The position numbers were made by a program, and so were the translations under genes. From Olivibacter sitiensis DSM 17696 (GTDB lineage Bacteria; Bacteroidota; Bacteroidia; Sphingobacteriales; Sphingobacteriaceae), in contig NZ_ATZA01000009.1 of NCBI RefSeq assembly GCF_000427965.1, positions 1-64,000 on the forward strand: a DNA stretch of 64,000 nucleotides, in the 5' to 3' direction. The notes beneath the pieces were generated by a model. It did not search any database and was not told the DNA's origin. It saw only the letters and a program-made list of their open reading frames with translations. This document shows, piece by piece, positions 16,246-23,297 of this stretch (the first letter of the stretch is position 1; every line of letters starts with the position of its first letter).

Positions 16246-16415
16246 CTTCCGTTGCAATACCGGTAACTTCCTGCGTGTATTTCTTGTATTGAAAATCTGC
16301 TTATCTTTAAGACTGGCAAGGCATCGCCATATTTGTTCAGGTACAATGGAGCGCGTTTCGAACGATTAAACTAGCTGTACCTATGAGTTTGTCCGTCGAT
16401 GATACAATAGCGCTA

Positions 16416-17093
16416 TCAGCGCTTCCCCTGTTCGTTTAGCTTTAGTACCCAGTGGTAGTAGCGAAGCGTTTCATCGTCCGAGTCCCTTATGTCCTTTAGG
16501 CGCCTGTCCAGATCGTAGCTTAGGGTAGCATTGCCTATCGCCCTGATGCGGCCATTCAGATCATAGGATATGTCCTTGTTCCCCAAGCGGCGTACCCTGT
16601 CGTTCAGGTCGTATTCGACCTGCTTGTTCCCGATGCTGCGGAGCTTTCCGTAAAGATCATAATCCAGGGTTTCATCGCCTACGCTGCGGGGCCTACCCTG
16701 CAGGTCATAATCCACACCCTTTGAGCCTATGCGCCGTATACGCCCCTGCAGGTCATAATCTACATCCTTTGAACCTATGCGCCTGATGCGGTTATAGAGG
16801 TCGTAGCTTATGTCTGAATCTCCTATGCGCCTTACCCTGTCGTTCAGGTCGTAGTCGATATCCATGTTTCCGATGCGGCGCACCCGGTTTTGGAGATCGT
16901 ACGATATATCCATATTGTCAGATGTGCCTATTATATTCTTGCTGGGGTTTATACCTATGACGGAGCCGTCAGTGTTCAAAGCTATCTCCACGTCCCCTAC
17001 CGTGACCAAATAAGACGGCGGGTTGAGCTGGCCATACGCGCAACGGCAGAGGAGGAATAGAATGAGGAGCGATGCATATTGTACGTGTTTCAT
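16416..17093 (-). CDS. Secreted protein with 16-residue YD-like repeats
   Basis: Start placed at 17093, where KHVQYASLLILFLLCRCAYG forms a signal peptide; the frame open to 17135 adds non-signal residues. The 225-residue protein has about ten repeats of 16 residues with the core YDLxxRxRxIGxxxxx, for example DYDLNDRVRRIGDSDI and SYDLYNRIRRIGSKDV. The spacing and the YD..GR pattern resemble the repeats of RHS/YD proteins, in miniature and without a toxin domain. The non-repeat head (VTVGDVEIALNTDGSVIGI) and tail (DETLRYYHWVLKLNEQ) frame the array. Function unknown. It shares its plan with the gene at 11794, but repeat length and sequence differ. Confidence 0.6.
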   Translation of the reverse strand: MKHVQYASLLILFLLCRCAYGQLNPPSYLVTVGDVEIALNTDGSVIGINPSKNIIGTSDNMDISYDLQNRVRRIGNMDIDYDLNDRVRRIGDSDISYDLYNRIRRIGSKDVDYDLQGRIRRIGSKGVDYDLQGRPRSVGDETLDYDLYGKLRSIGNKQVEYDLNDRVRRLGNKDISYDLNGRIRAIGNATLSYDLDRRLKDIRDSDDETLRYYHWVLKLNEQGKR

Positions 17094-17253
17094 AAAAATG
17101 GTTCTTATATGGCTAAAGACGGTAATCTGTCTCAATGGTTTAAGCTGGTGATGAATTTCTTAGGCTTTGCTGCCCGCCTGTCCCCCTTGAAGAGGGGAGC
17201 GTGCTGGACAAGTGCCTAGGAAAGGGGGCGGTAGGTGTTGATTTTTCCAATCC

Positions 17254-17362
17254 TCCCCCTGCCAGCACTCAGTCCCACCGCGCCCCCCTCGAAGAGGGGG
17301 ACAGTATGGTGTACTACCTTTGCAGGTCGCTATCCCCCTCTGGAGGGGGTAGGGGGAGGTAA
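17254..17362. repeat. REP-like GC-rich repeat, left of the DUF559 gene
   Basis: About 70 bases beginning CTCCCCCTGCCAGCACTCAG and containing the palindrome CCCCCTCGAAGAGGGGG are repeated almost exactly at 17802-17872. Next to it (17332-17362) is a further palindrome CCCCCTCTGGAGGGGG with an inverted end AGGGGGAGGTA. A related, diverged piece lies at 17176-17230. These are GC-rich compared with the AT-rich surroundings. Confidence 0.6.
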
Positions 17363-17373
17363 GCCCTAATAAT

Positions 17374-17766
17374 TCAAAGGCCTTGGTGCTTTTCTATATA
17401 GTTGACAAGTGTACGCTCAACGTTACCCATGTCATGCAGTACCTCAACATCCGTGAAACGTATAACGGTGAATCCCATCGCTTTCAATGCTTGCTCTCGA
17501 CGGGTATCGTTCTCGGCAACTTCCTCAAACTGATGCGTCAGCCCGTCCACTTCAATAATCAGCATAAGCTCTTTACACATGAAATCGGCGATGTAATTCC
17601 CGACTGGCCGTTGCCTGTTAAATCGGTATCCCAGTAGTCGTCTTCCGCCCAATACATACTTCCACAGACATGCTTCTGCCTTGGTCATGTTTTTTCTGTT
17701 ACTGCGTGCAAACGACCTAAGATTCGGGTTGTAATTCCAAAGATTGTGATTGTTTGCTTCCTCCAT
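17374..17766 (-). CDS. DUF559 (Vsr-like) endonuclease-domain protein
   Basis: A 130-residue protein of the DUF559 family, related to the very-short-patch-repair (Vsr) and PD-(D/E)XK nuclease fold. Visible motifs: ARSNRKNMTKAEACLWKYVL at about 19-38, LLGYRFNRQRPVGNYIADFM at 44-63 (with the catalytic Asp), and LIIEVDGLTHQFEEV near 69-83, then RREQALKAMGFTVIRFTDVE. The length is normal for the family. It is alone and enclosed by near-identical REP-like repeats, which suggests it moves or spreads together with them. The role of DUF559 proteins is not known; nuclease activity is inferred. Confidence 0.8.
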   Translation of the reverse strand: MEEANNHNLWNYNPNLRSFARSNRKNMTKAEACLWKYVLGGRRLLGYRFNRQRPVGNYIADFMCKELMLIIEVDGLTHQFEEVAENDTRREQALKAMGFTVIRFTDVEVLHDMGNVERTLVNYIEKHQGL

Positions 17767-17801
17767 GACATGGTTGTTTTATCAAAGGTAACGATTTTAC
17801 C

Positions 17802-17872
17802 TCCCCCTGCCAACGCTCGGTCCCACCGCGCCCCCCTCGAAGAGGGGGATAGGTATGGCGTGCTACCTGTCT
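17802..17872. repeat. REP-like GC-rich repeat, right of the DUF559 gene
   Basis: Direct copy of 17254-17324: it begins CTCCCCCTGCCAACGCTCGG, contains CCCCCTCGAAGAGGGGG and continues into TATGGCGTGCTACCT. Differences from the left copy are few. The rest of 17767-18077 shows no gene. Confidence 0.6.
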
Positions 17873-18077
17873 GCTGGCAAGTTATAGTCATGGGTACAAG
17901 AAAGCTCTCATTGAATCAGAAATATGCTAATGTGCTTAAAATTACTCGTTTATGGGTATTGTCAGGCGCAGCTGGTCTACATAAATTTGTAATTGACAAG
18001 TGATAACTCACATACATGTAAAAGGGCTACTTTTTAAAAGTACAAGAAGGATAAAAAGAAATGTTTTTGTCAAGTCT

Positions 18078-18371
18078 TTAAAAAATGAGCCCTTGTTTTA
18101 GAATAAGAACCCATGGGGAAGGTTGGGATTTCTGAAACTTATACAAGGTTAATACCAAAAGTAAACCAATTATCAAGTACGGTGTAGCGATTCCCAAAGC
18201 ACCAGCAATGCATAAGCATTCATAGGAAAAGGCACCGATAAATTTATCGATCAATTTTAACGGTTTTCTCGAAAATTCACGTCGGGCAAAGCAGAACAAC
18301 GACGTTAAACAAAACAGTATGCACAGGGTGGCCGAAAACTGTTTAGAGTAGGCAATATCAAAAGTAAACAT
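18078..18371 (-). CDS. Small membrane protein, 97 residues
   Basis: A 97-residue protein with two to three hydrophobic segments: FSATLCILFCLTSLFCF, ECLCIAGALGIATPYLIIGL and LLLVLTLYKF. A basic loop (RREFSRKPLKLIDK) separates them. I do not recognise it. Its start is only 5 bases from the start of the divergent gene at 18377, so the two promoters would have to lie inside each other's coding regions; one start may be misplaced or this frame may be a chance one. Confidence 0.4.
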   Translation of the reverse strand: MFTFDIAYSKQFSATLCILFCLTSLFCFARREFSRKPLKLIDKFIGAFSYECLCIAGALGIATPYLIIGLLLVLTLYKFQKSQPSPWVLILKQGLIF

Positions 18372-18376
18372 TAATT

Positions 18377-18781
18377 ATGGAGAATTTAGGAAAAACGAGT
18401 GTTTCGTTGGGCGCTGATGTCATAGCGCTTCAACAAAGCGGTCTGGTTAACTCAGACCTCACGCTGAGAGAGATTGCCCTGGCCTCGGTGAAGATCCCGG
18501 GCCTTGGTGGCGGTAGCCCAGTTGCTTGGGAACTGATAAACCGCGATTTTGTATTTAAAGGAAAGATTGACGACCTAGGCTCTTCCATTACCGCCGAGCA
18601 AATAAGTTATATCCAGGATTCCAAGGTGCTGAATTTCGATATAACACTTGGTAAAATACTGGAAATGTCTTCAAGGATCCCCAGCCTTGATAAAGGCAGC
18701 CCCGTTGCTTGGGAATTGATAAACCGCGATTTTGTATTGCGAGGGAAAGTGGGCGACATAGCTACACAGGTTATAAGGTAG
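18377..18781 (+). CDS. Internally duplicated small protein, 134 residues
   Basis: The protein consists of two similar halves: residues about 28-67 and 89-128. Each half contains GSPVAWELINRDFV (46-59 and 107-120), preceded by a helix ending in IPGLGG or IPSLDK and followed by KGKIDDLG or RGKVGDIA. The repeat is also strong in DNA (period 183 bases), which suggests recent duplication or strong constraint. There is no signal peptide or membrane segment. I do not recognise the family. It precedes two alpha/alpha-toroid-like genes on the same strand by 92 bases and probably belongs with them. A modified-peptide precursor, scaffold or immunity protein are all possible. Confidence 0.6.
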   Translation: MENLGKTSVSLGADVIALQQSGLVNSDLTLREIALASVKIPGLGGGSPVAWELINRDFVFKGKIDDLGSSITAEQISYIQDSKVLNFDITLGKILEMSSRIPSLDKGSPVAWELINRDFVLRGKVGDIATQVIR

Positions 18782-18873
18782 GCCCTGCCTATTTATTGCC
18801 CCGATCATTCTATCGGGGCAATAAATTAAAGGACTATATATGGTAACAGTATGTTTAGAAAACAGAAGGAAAG

Positions 18874-19824
18874 ATGAATCTTGTAGAAGAAAATAACCAA
18901 ACAGTGGCTCTGGAGAGAGCGAGTTTGGCTGTTAGGTGGATCACCGACAACTTGGAATACTTCGACCCCTGGCAAGCAAATGAGCTTTCGATGGAAGGCG
19001 TTCAGGCATTGGCCGAGCTGACGATCGTTTATACTAGGCTTACCAAGAACGACCGCTTGTGGAGCGAGCTAGATATGGATGGAACCATTCGGCCAAAATG
19101 GTTGGCCCATCTGGAACATAAATTGCGATTGCCTGCCGTAGCCGAGCTCTCCCGGAAAAGGCCAGTACAGTCTTTTCCTTATATATTGCCCTATCTCACA
19201 CTTAGGTCTATCGGTTGGAAAGATGCCTTCTATGAAAAAACGCTGGAGATGCTCGATGAATGGGGATTTCCTGATGCACAGGAAGTAGTCCCTTTTAGGG
19301 AATTGGATGTAGTTTATTTTTACAATATCTCTGGATATGGCGAAAAGAGGCTCTTTGCCGATTCTTATGAAAGAACCTTTTTGTCCAAAATGAAAAATGC
19401 CGTCTATATCGATAACGATTCTGCCTATTCAATCACGCACACTATTCTGTATTTGTCCGATTTTGGTTTAGAGTACCCCATGTTACTGGAACCCAGAAAG
19501 GAACTTGTACAAAGTACCATAGAATCGCTGATAGTCCATTATTGGCGATTGGGAAATTGGGATATCCTGGGAGAATTGTTGTTGTGCGCAGAAATCATGG
19601 GAGTGTCTGAAAGTAGCATTTGTCCCATTGCCACGGAAAGGTTCTATTCCTTTCATCAGACGGACGGATCTATCAATGGCAGAAAGGACCTGTCCGAAGA
19701 CCTCATTGAAGCGAGTTTAAATGACGATAAAAAGGCCATATTCTCGCTCTGCTACCATACGACCATCGTGTCGCTCCTGCTTTCTCTACAAATTATATCC
19801 AAAAGTCATGAAAAAAATAACTGA
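18874..19824 (+). CDS. DUF6895-like helical protein, 316 residues
   Basis: A soluble, all-helical protein. The opening (SLAVRWITDNLEYFDPWQAN) and the segment YSITHTILYLSDFGLEYP near residue 190 resemble DUF6895, a family of unknown function. Near residue 260, FYSFHQTDGSING resembles the QxxDGS turn of alpha/alpha-toroid proteins such as terpene cyclases and prenyltransferases. No DxDD or metal-binding catalytic motif is visible, so enzymatic activity is not supported. The next gene starts inside its last codons (17-base overlap), so the two are translationally linked. Assignment by recalled motifs, not by search. Confidence 0.55.
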   Translation: MNLVEENNQTVALERASLAVRWITDNLEYFDPWQANELSMEGVQALAELTIVYTRLTKNDRLWSELDMDGTIRPKWLAHLEHKLRLPAVAELSRKRPVQSFPYILPYLTLRSIGWKDAFYEKTLEMLDEWGFPDAQEVVPFRELDVVYFYNISGYGEKRLFADSYERTFLSKMKNAVYIDNDSAYSITHTILYLSDFGLEYPMLLEPRKELVQSTIESLIVHYWRLGNWDILGELLLCAEIMGVSESSICPIATERFYSFHQTDGSINGRKDLSEDLIEASLNDDKKAIFSLCYHTTIVSLLLSLQIISKSHEKNN

Positions 19825-20386
19825 AGTAATAGGTGCTGCCGCCATTTGGCTACAGAACTACAATGCCGAATCAGGGCAAGAGCAGGAAATGGTGTCTTAC
19901 GGCCTGCAGCTCATAAAAAACCTGGACAATGGCATTGCTCCAAGCCTCTATGACAATATCCTTCCAGAGGGAGCGGATCCCATTGATGACATAACAGACT
20001 TAATTGCGCTGGACAGAGAGGCATTGTTGAACTTTTGCAGAAGCTACCAGTCTGCAGATTTGCTCAAGACAGCCGAAGGAGCGGAGTCCTTGATAAAATA
20101 CCTGTCGCATTCCTTTGCGCGAGCGGACGACATACAGATGGTTTCAGTACTTCTCAGGCTTCTTGTATTGATTGACCATAACCTGGATTTGAACGATGAC
20201 GGTTGGGGCTTTTTATTGAGCCAACAGCAGGCGGATGGTTCATTCGGTCTGCTATCGGCCGAGATGATGCTGATGGGTACTGCCGATAGGGCTTCGCTAT
20301 CAAGTTTGATGATGACCATAGAAGTTTTGACCACGCTTGCGATGGCTTTGACTGCCACGCGTGCAATGCAGCATCAGGTCATATGA
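19808..20386 (+). CDS. Alpha/alpha-toroid-like protein, 192 residues
   Basis: Start placed at 19808 (MKKITEVIGAAAIWLQNYNA), overlapping the previous gene by 17 bases; a longer frame from 19721 lies inside that gene. The protein is helical, with a classic DDGWGFLLSQQQADGSFGLL near residues 137-156, the QW-type turn of squalene-cyclase and prenyltransferase-like barrels. At 192 residues it is too short for a complete six-hairpin toroid, so it may pair with the 316-residue product. No active-site Asp cluster is visible. Function unknown. Confidence 0.55.
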   Translation: MKKITEVIGAAAIWLQNYNAESGQEQEMVSYGLQLIKNLDNGIAPSLYDNILPEGADPIDDITDLIALDREALLNFCRSYQSADLLKTAEGAESLIKYLSHSFARADDIQMVSVLLRLLVLIDHNLDLNDDGWGFLLSQQQADGSFGLLSAEMMLMGTADRASLSSLMMTIEVLTTLAMALTATRAMQHQVI

Positions 20387-20419
20387 AAGGCGAATCTTGA
20401 CATTCGATCTTCCCTACGG

Positions 20420-21157
20420 TCATTTAATGAGGTAATTGACTAAGTCTTCCGGCAGGTACCACTGCGGGTTATGGTCGGCGGTCATGACCCAGGTTTTCCA
20501 GTTCTTTTGTTTGGCACGCTGGTAGAAAAAGTAAAAATCATCGTCGGCTTCCTGTTTGCCTTCGTCTACGGTGAGGATGTAGGTAGAAGGAATCTTGCTG
20601 GTCAGCTCCGTCCTCCTGAGCTGGATGGGCTGCGTGAAGGTAAGCACGGATTGTGGCACATCCTTGGGCAAGGGCTTATCGGCAGGTACCCAAAAGGGAA
20701 CAACCATGCCATCTTGTACCATTTTTTCCAGCCCTATATTGGGCGCGCCTTTTTCATTTTGTACTACGCTCTCGCCGTCCTCGGGCAAGAAGGCGTCTAG
20801 GTAAATCAACTGGCCGATACGCTCGGGAATGCTATCGGCCACGCCCGTAATGACCATGCCACCGTAGCTGTGGCCCACGAGAACTACGTTGTGCAGTCTC
20901 TCGTACAAAATAGTATTGACCACGTCCTTGATATGCGTACTGAGGTCTATCTGTGGTGAGGCTAAGTGTACACGCTCACCCAGCCCCGTGAGCGTGGGGC
21001 GATATACCTGGTGCCCTTGGGCACTTAATAGGGAGTCTACCTTCTTAAATGACCACCCACCCCCCCAAGCACCGTGGACTAGGACAAAGGTCTTCTGTTG
21101 TGCCGTAAGCGCAGTGAAGATGAAACAGAGGGAAAGGAGCAAAAGCAACTTTTTCAT
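20420..21157 (-). CDS. Secreted alpha/beta hydrolase
   Basis: Start placed at 21157 (MKKLLLLLSLCFIFTALTAQ), a signal peptide, giving 245 residues; the frame extends four codons upstream. The fold is clear: oxyanion region FVLVHGAWGGGWSF at about 24-37, nucleophile elbow GHSYGG near 94-99, and a late ADHNPQWYLPEDL with the catalytic His. The family includes esterases and small-molecule hydrolases of the salicylate-esterase type; the substrate is not known. It is likely periplasmic. It ends 34 bases after the convergent toroid gene and is followed upstream by asparaginase on the same strand. Confidence 0.8.
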   Translation of the reverse strand: MKKLLLLLSLCFIFTALTAQQKTFVLVHGAWGGGWSFKKVDSLLSAQGHQVYRPTLTGLGERVHLASPQIDLSTHIKDVVNTILYERLHNVVLVGHSYGGMVITGVADSIPERIGQLIYLDAFLPEDGESVVQNEKGAPNIGLEKMVQDGMVVPFWVPADKPLPKDVPQSVLTFTQPIQLRRTELTSKIPSTYILTVDEGKQEADDDFYFFYQRAKQKNWKTWVMTADHNPQWYLPEDLVNYLIK

Positions 21158-21215
21158 AAGGCAATACATTGGTTACCGAGCAAAGATAACGAAAAATCTT
21201 AGGGCTTTAAGGAGC

Positions 21216-22238
21216 TCAATCCACTATGGTCATTTCCCCTCTCAATGGAATCTCCACGTAGTGGGCCACATCCGCATTGCTCTCAAAATGCCCCTGTAGG
21301 TACATCAGCTTGGTGACGGCGGCCTCAAAAGTGAGGTCATGCGCGCTGAGCACACCCATGCCCTTGAGCCAATGGCTGGTCTCGTACCTGCCCAGCTCTA
21401 CGGCACCCACCTTGCACTGCGAAATATTGAGGATAATCTTGTCGTTTTCTATGGCCTTGCGAAGCAGGTCCAGGAACCATTTGTCCGTGGTGGTATTGCC
21501 CGAACCATAGGTGTACATGATGATTGAGCGGCAGTCTGAGTCGAGAATGGATTTCATCACATTGGGGCTGATGCCCGGAAAAAGGTAGAGCACGGCCACG
21601 GAAGTGTCTATTGCCGTATGGAGGATAAACTCCTTGCCCGTATTGTCCATCAAGTCATTGGTATTGTACTTGAGGTGTACCCCTGCCTCCACCAAGGTGG
21701 GATAATTGGGCGACCGAAAAGCTTCAAACTTGGCCGAGTTGTACTTGATGCAGCGGTTGCCCCGGAATAGCTTGCTATTGAAAAAAATGCATACCTCCTG
21801 TATGAGCGAGCGCCCATTTTTCTTGGCAGAGGCAATTTCCAAGGCGGTAATGAGGTTCTCGCGGGCATCGGTCCTTATCTCGCCTATGGGCAATTGCGAT
21901 CCGGAAATGATGACGGGCTTCTGAAGCCCCTCCAGCATGAAGCTTAGCGCCGATGCGGTGTAGGCCATCGTATCTGACCCGTGCAAGATCACAAAGCCGT
22001 CGTACTGCTGGTAATTGTCACTGACGATCTTGGCTAGGCGCACCCATATGTGTGGATTCATATTGGAGGAGTCTATGATCTGCTCAAAGGAATGTACCGT
22101 TATATTGATGTCCATGAGCTTCAACTCGGGGACATTGTGCGATATGAGGTCAAAATCGAAAGGCACAAAGGTGTTTGTGTCCGCATTTTTGACCATTCCG
22201 ATGGTGCCGCCCGTATAAATGATTAAAATTTGATTCAT
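21216..22238 (-). CDS. ansA: L-asparaginase, type I
   Basis: Hydrolyses asparagine to aspartate and ammonia in the cytoplasm. The 340-residue protein begins with the family motif IYTGGTIGM (catalytic Thr at about 11) and has the second active-site motif LHGSDTMAYTASALSFML near 83-100, with the Thr-Asp pair intact. A later YGSGNTTTDKWFLDL supports the C-terminal domain. There is no signal peptide, which fits the cytoplasmic type. Start at 22238 is a good ATG with nothing longer. Confidence 0.9.
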   Translation of the reverse strand: MNQILIIYTGGTIGMVKNADTNTFVPFDFDLISHNVPELKLMDINITVHSFEQIIDSSNMNPHIWVRLAKIVSDNYQQYDGFVILHGSDTMAYTASALSFMLEGLQKPVIISGSQLPIGEIRTDARENLITALEIASAKKNGRSLIQEVCIFFNSKLFRGNRCIKYNSAKFEAFRSPNYPTLVEAGVHLKYNTNDLMDNTGKEFILHTAIDTSVAVLYLFPGISPNVMKSILDSDCRSIIMYTYGSGNTTTDKWFLDLLRKAIENDKIILNISQCKVGAVELGRYETSHWLKGMGVLSAHDLTFEAAVTKLMYLQGHFESNADVAHYVEIPLRGEMTIVD

Positions 22239-22400
22239 CGCGTGGCTTGTTTAAGATTGAGCAATCAAATTTATCATTTGGTTTTAATGTGCACTGCTAT
22301 TTTTGATACGGCTTTGTCAACGTTTGGCGACGATGGCTATGATATTGGCTTTGCAAATGAGACATTCCTGTTACAAATAAGGGCAAATGGCCTGTTTCGA

Positions 22401-23165
22401 TCAAATTTTGAAAATAGTTTTAGAATTTTCAGTGGTGATCTCTGCTACTTCTTCTAGGGAGATTTCCTTAAGCTCTGCTACTTTTTGCGCTATAAATGGG
22501 ATGTAGCTGCTCTCGTTAGGCTTGCCCCTTTTTGGTACGGGAGCCAGGTAGGGCGCATCTGTTTCCAGCACGATATGCCGGAGGTCTAGCTCCTTTACCA
22601 CTTCTGCCAGACCGGAATTCTTATAGGTCACCACACCTCCAATGCCCAGATAGAAGCCCAGTTCTATGGCATGCTGGGCTTGTTCCTTACTACCCGTAAA
22701 GCAATGGAAGATGCCGAAAAGCTTCTCGTCATGGAGCTCTTCCAACAGTGCAAACTGCTGGTCGAAGGCTTCACGGCAGTGGATGACGATGGGTAGGCTT
22801 CGCTCCTTGGCCCATTGCACCTGTATCCTGAAAGCTTCCTTTTGCCAATCCAATGTACTTTTGTCCCAATAGAGGTCCAGCCCTATCTCGCCAATGGCAT
22901 ATACCTTGTTTTCCTGTAGGCTGCGGTGGATAATATCCAGTTCTTGCCGAAAGTTTTCCTTCACGTCGCAAGGGTGCAGGCCCAGCATGGGGAAGCAATT
23001 TTCGGGATATTGCGCGGCGGCGCCGAGCACCTTGGGGATGCTCTCGCTGTCTACATTGGGCAAAAAAAGACGCATTACCTCATTGTCTAGGCAGCGCTGA
23101 ATTTGTTGCTGCAGGGCCTCGCCCTCATGGTAATAGATGTGGGTATGGGTGTCTGTAAGAATCAT
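22401..23165 (-). CDS. tatD: TatD-family DNase / metal-dependent hydrolase
   Basis: A TIM-barrel metallohydrolase of 254 residues. Metal-binding motifs are in place: DTHTHIYY at 5-12, GEIGLDLYW near 93-101, VIHCREAFDQQ near 127-137, FHCFTGS near 152, and ETDAPYLAP near 201-209. Members act as 3'-5' exonucleases and in DNA repair. It is encoded apart from the asparaginase gene (162-base gap) and divergent from the regulator gene at 23298. Confidence 0.9.
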   Translation of the reverse strand: MILTDTHTHIYYHEGEALQQQIQRCLDNEVMRLFLPNVDSESIPKVLGAAAQYPENCFPMLGLHPCDVKENFRQELDIIHRSLQENKVYAIGEIGLDLYWDKSTLDWQKEAFRIQVQWAKERSLPIVIHCREAFDQQFALLEELHDEKLFGIFHCFTGSKEQAQHAIELGFYLGIGGVVTYKNSGLAEVVKELDLRHIVLETDAPYLAPVPKRGKPNESSYIPFIAQKVAELKEISLEEVAEITTENSKTIFKI

Positions 23166-23297
23166 GAATGGTGCTTTTCGGCAAAGATACGAAATAAAAA
23201 GACCTTGTTGGGAGCACCTGGCGCTGGAAGCAATACTTGGTTTGCCGTAGAATTATTTAACTTGATTTTTGCACGGCAGAAATGTATCATTGTAGCT

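Noticed and set aside
18377..20386. Terpene biosynthesis gene set
   Set aside because: The toroid-like turns are present, but DxDD and DDxxD motifs are absent and the proteins are too short for a cyclase.
23103..23297. Longer N-terminus for the winged-helix regulator
   Set aside because: It overlaps tatD antisense and would bury the signal peptide that starts at 23298.
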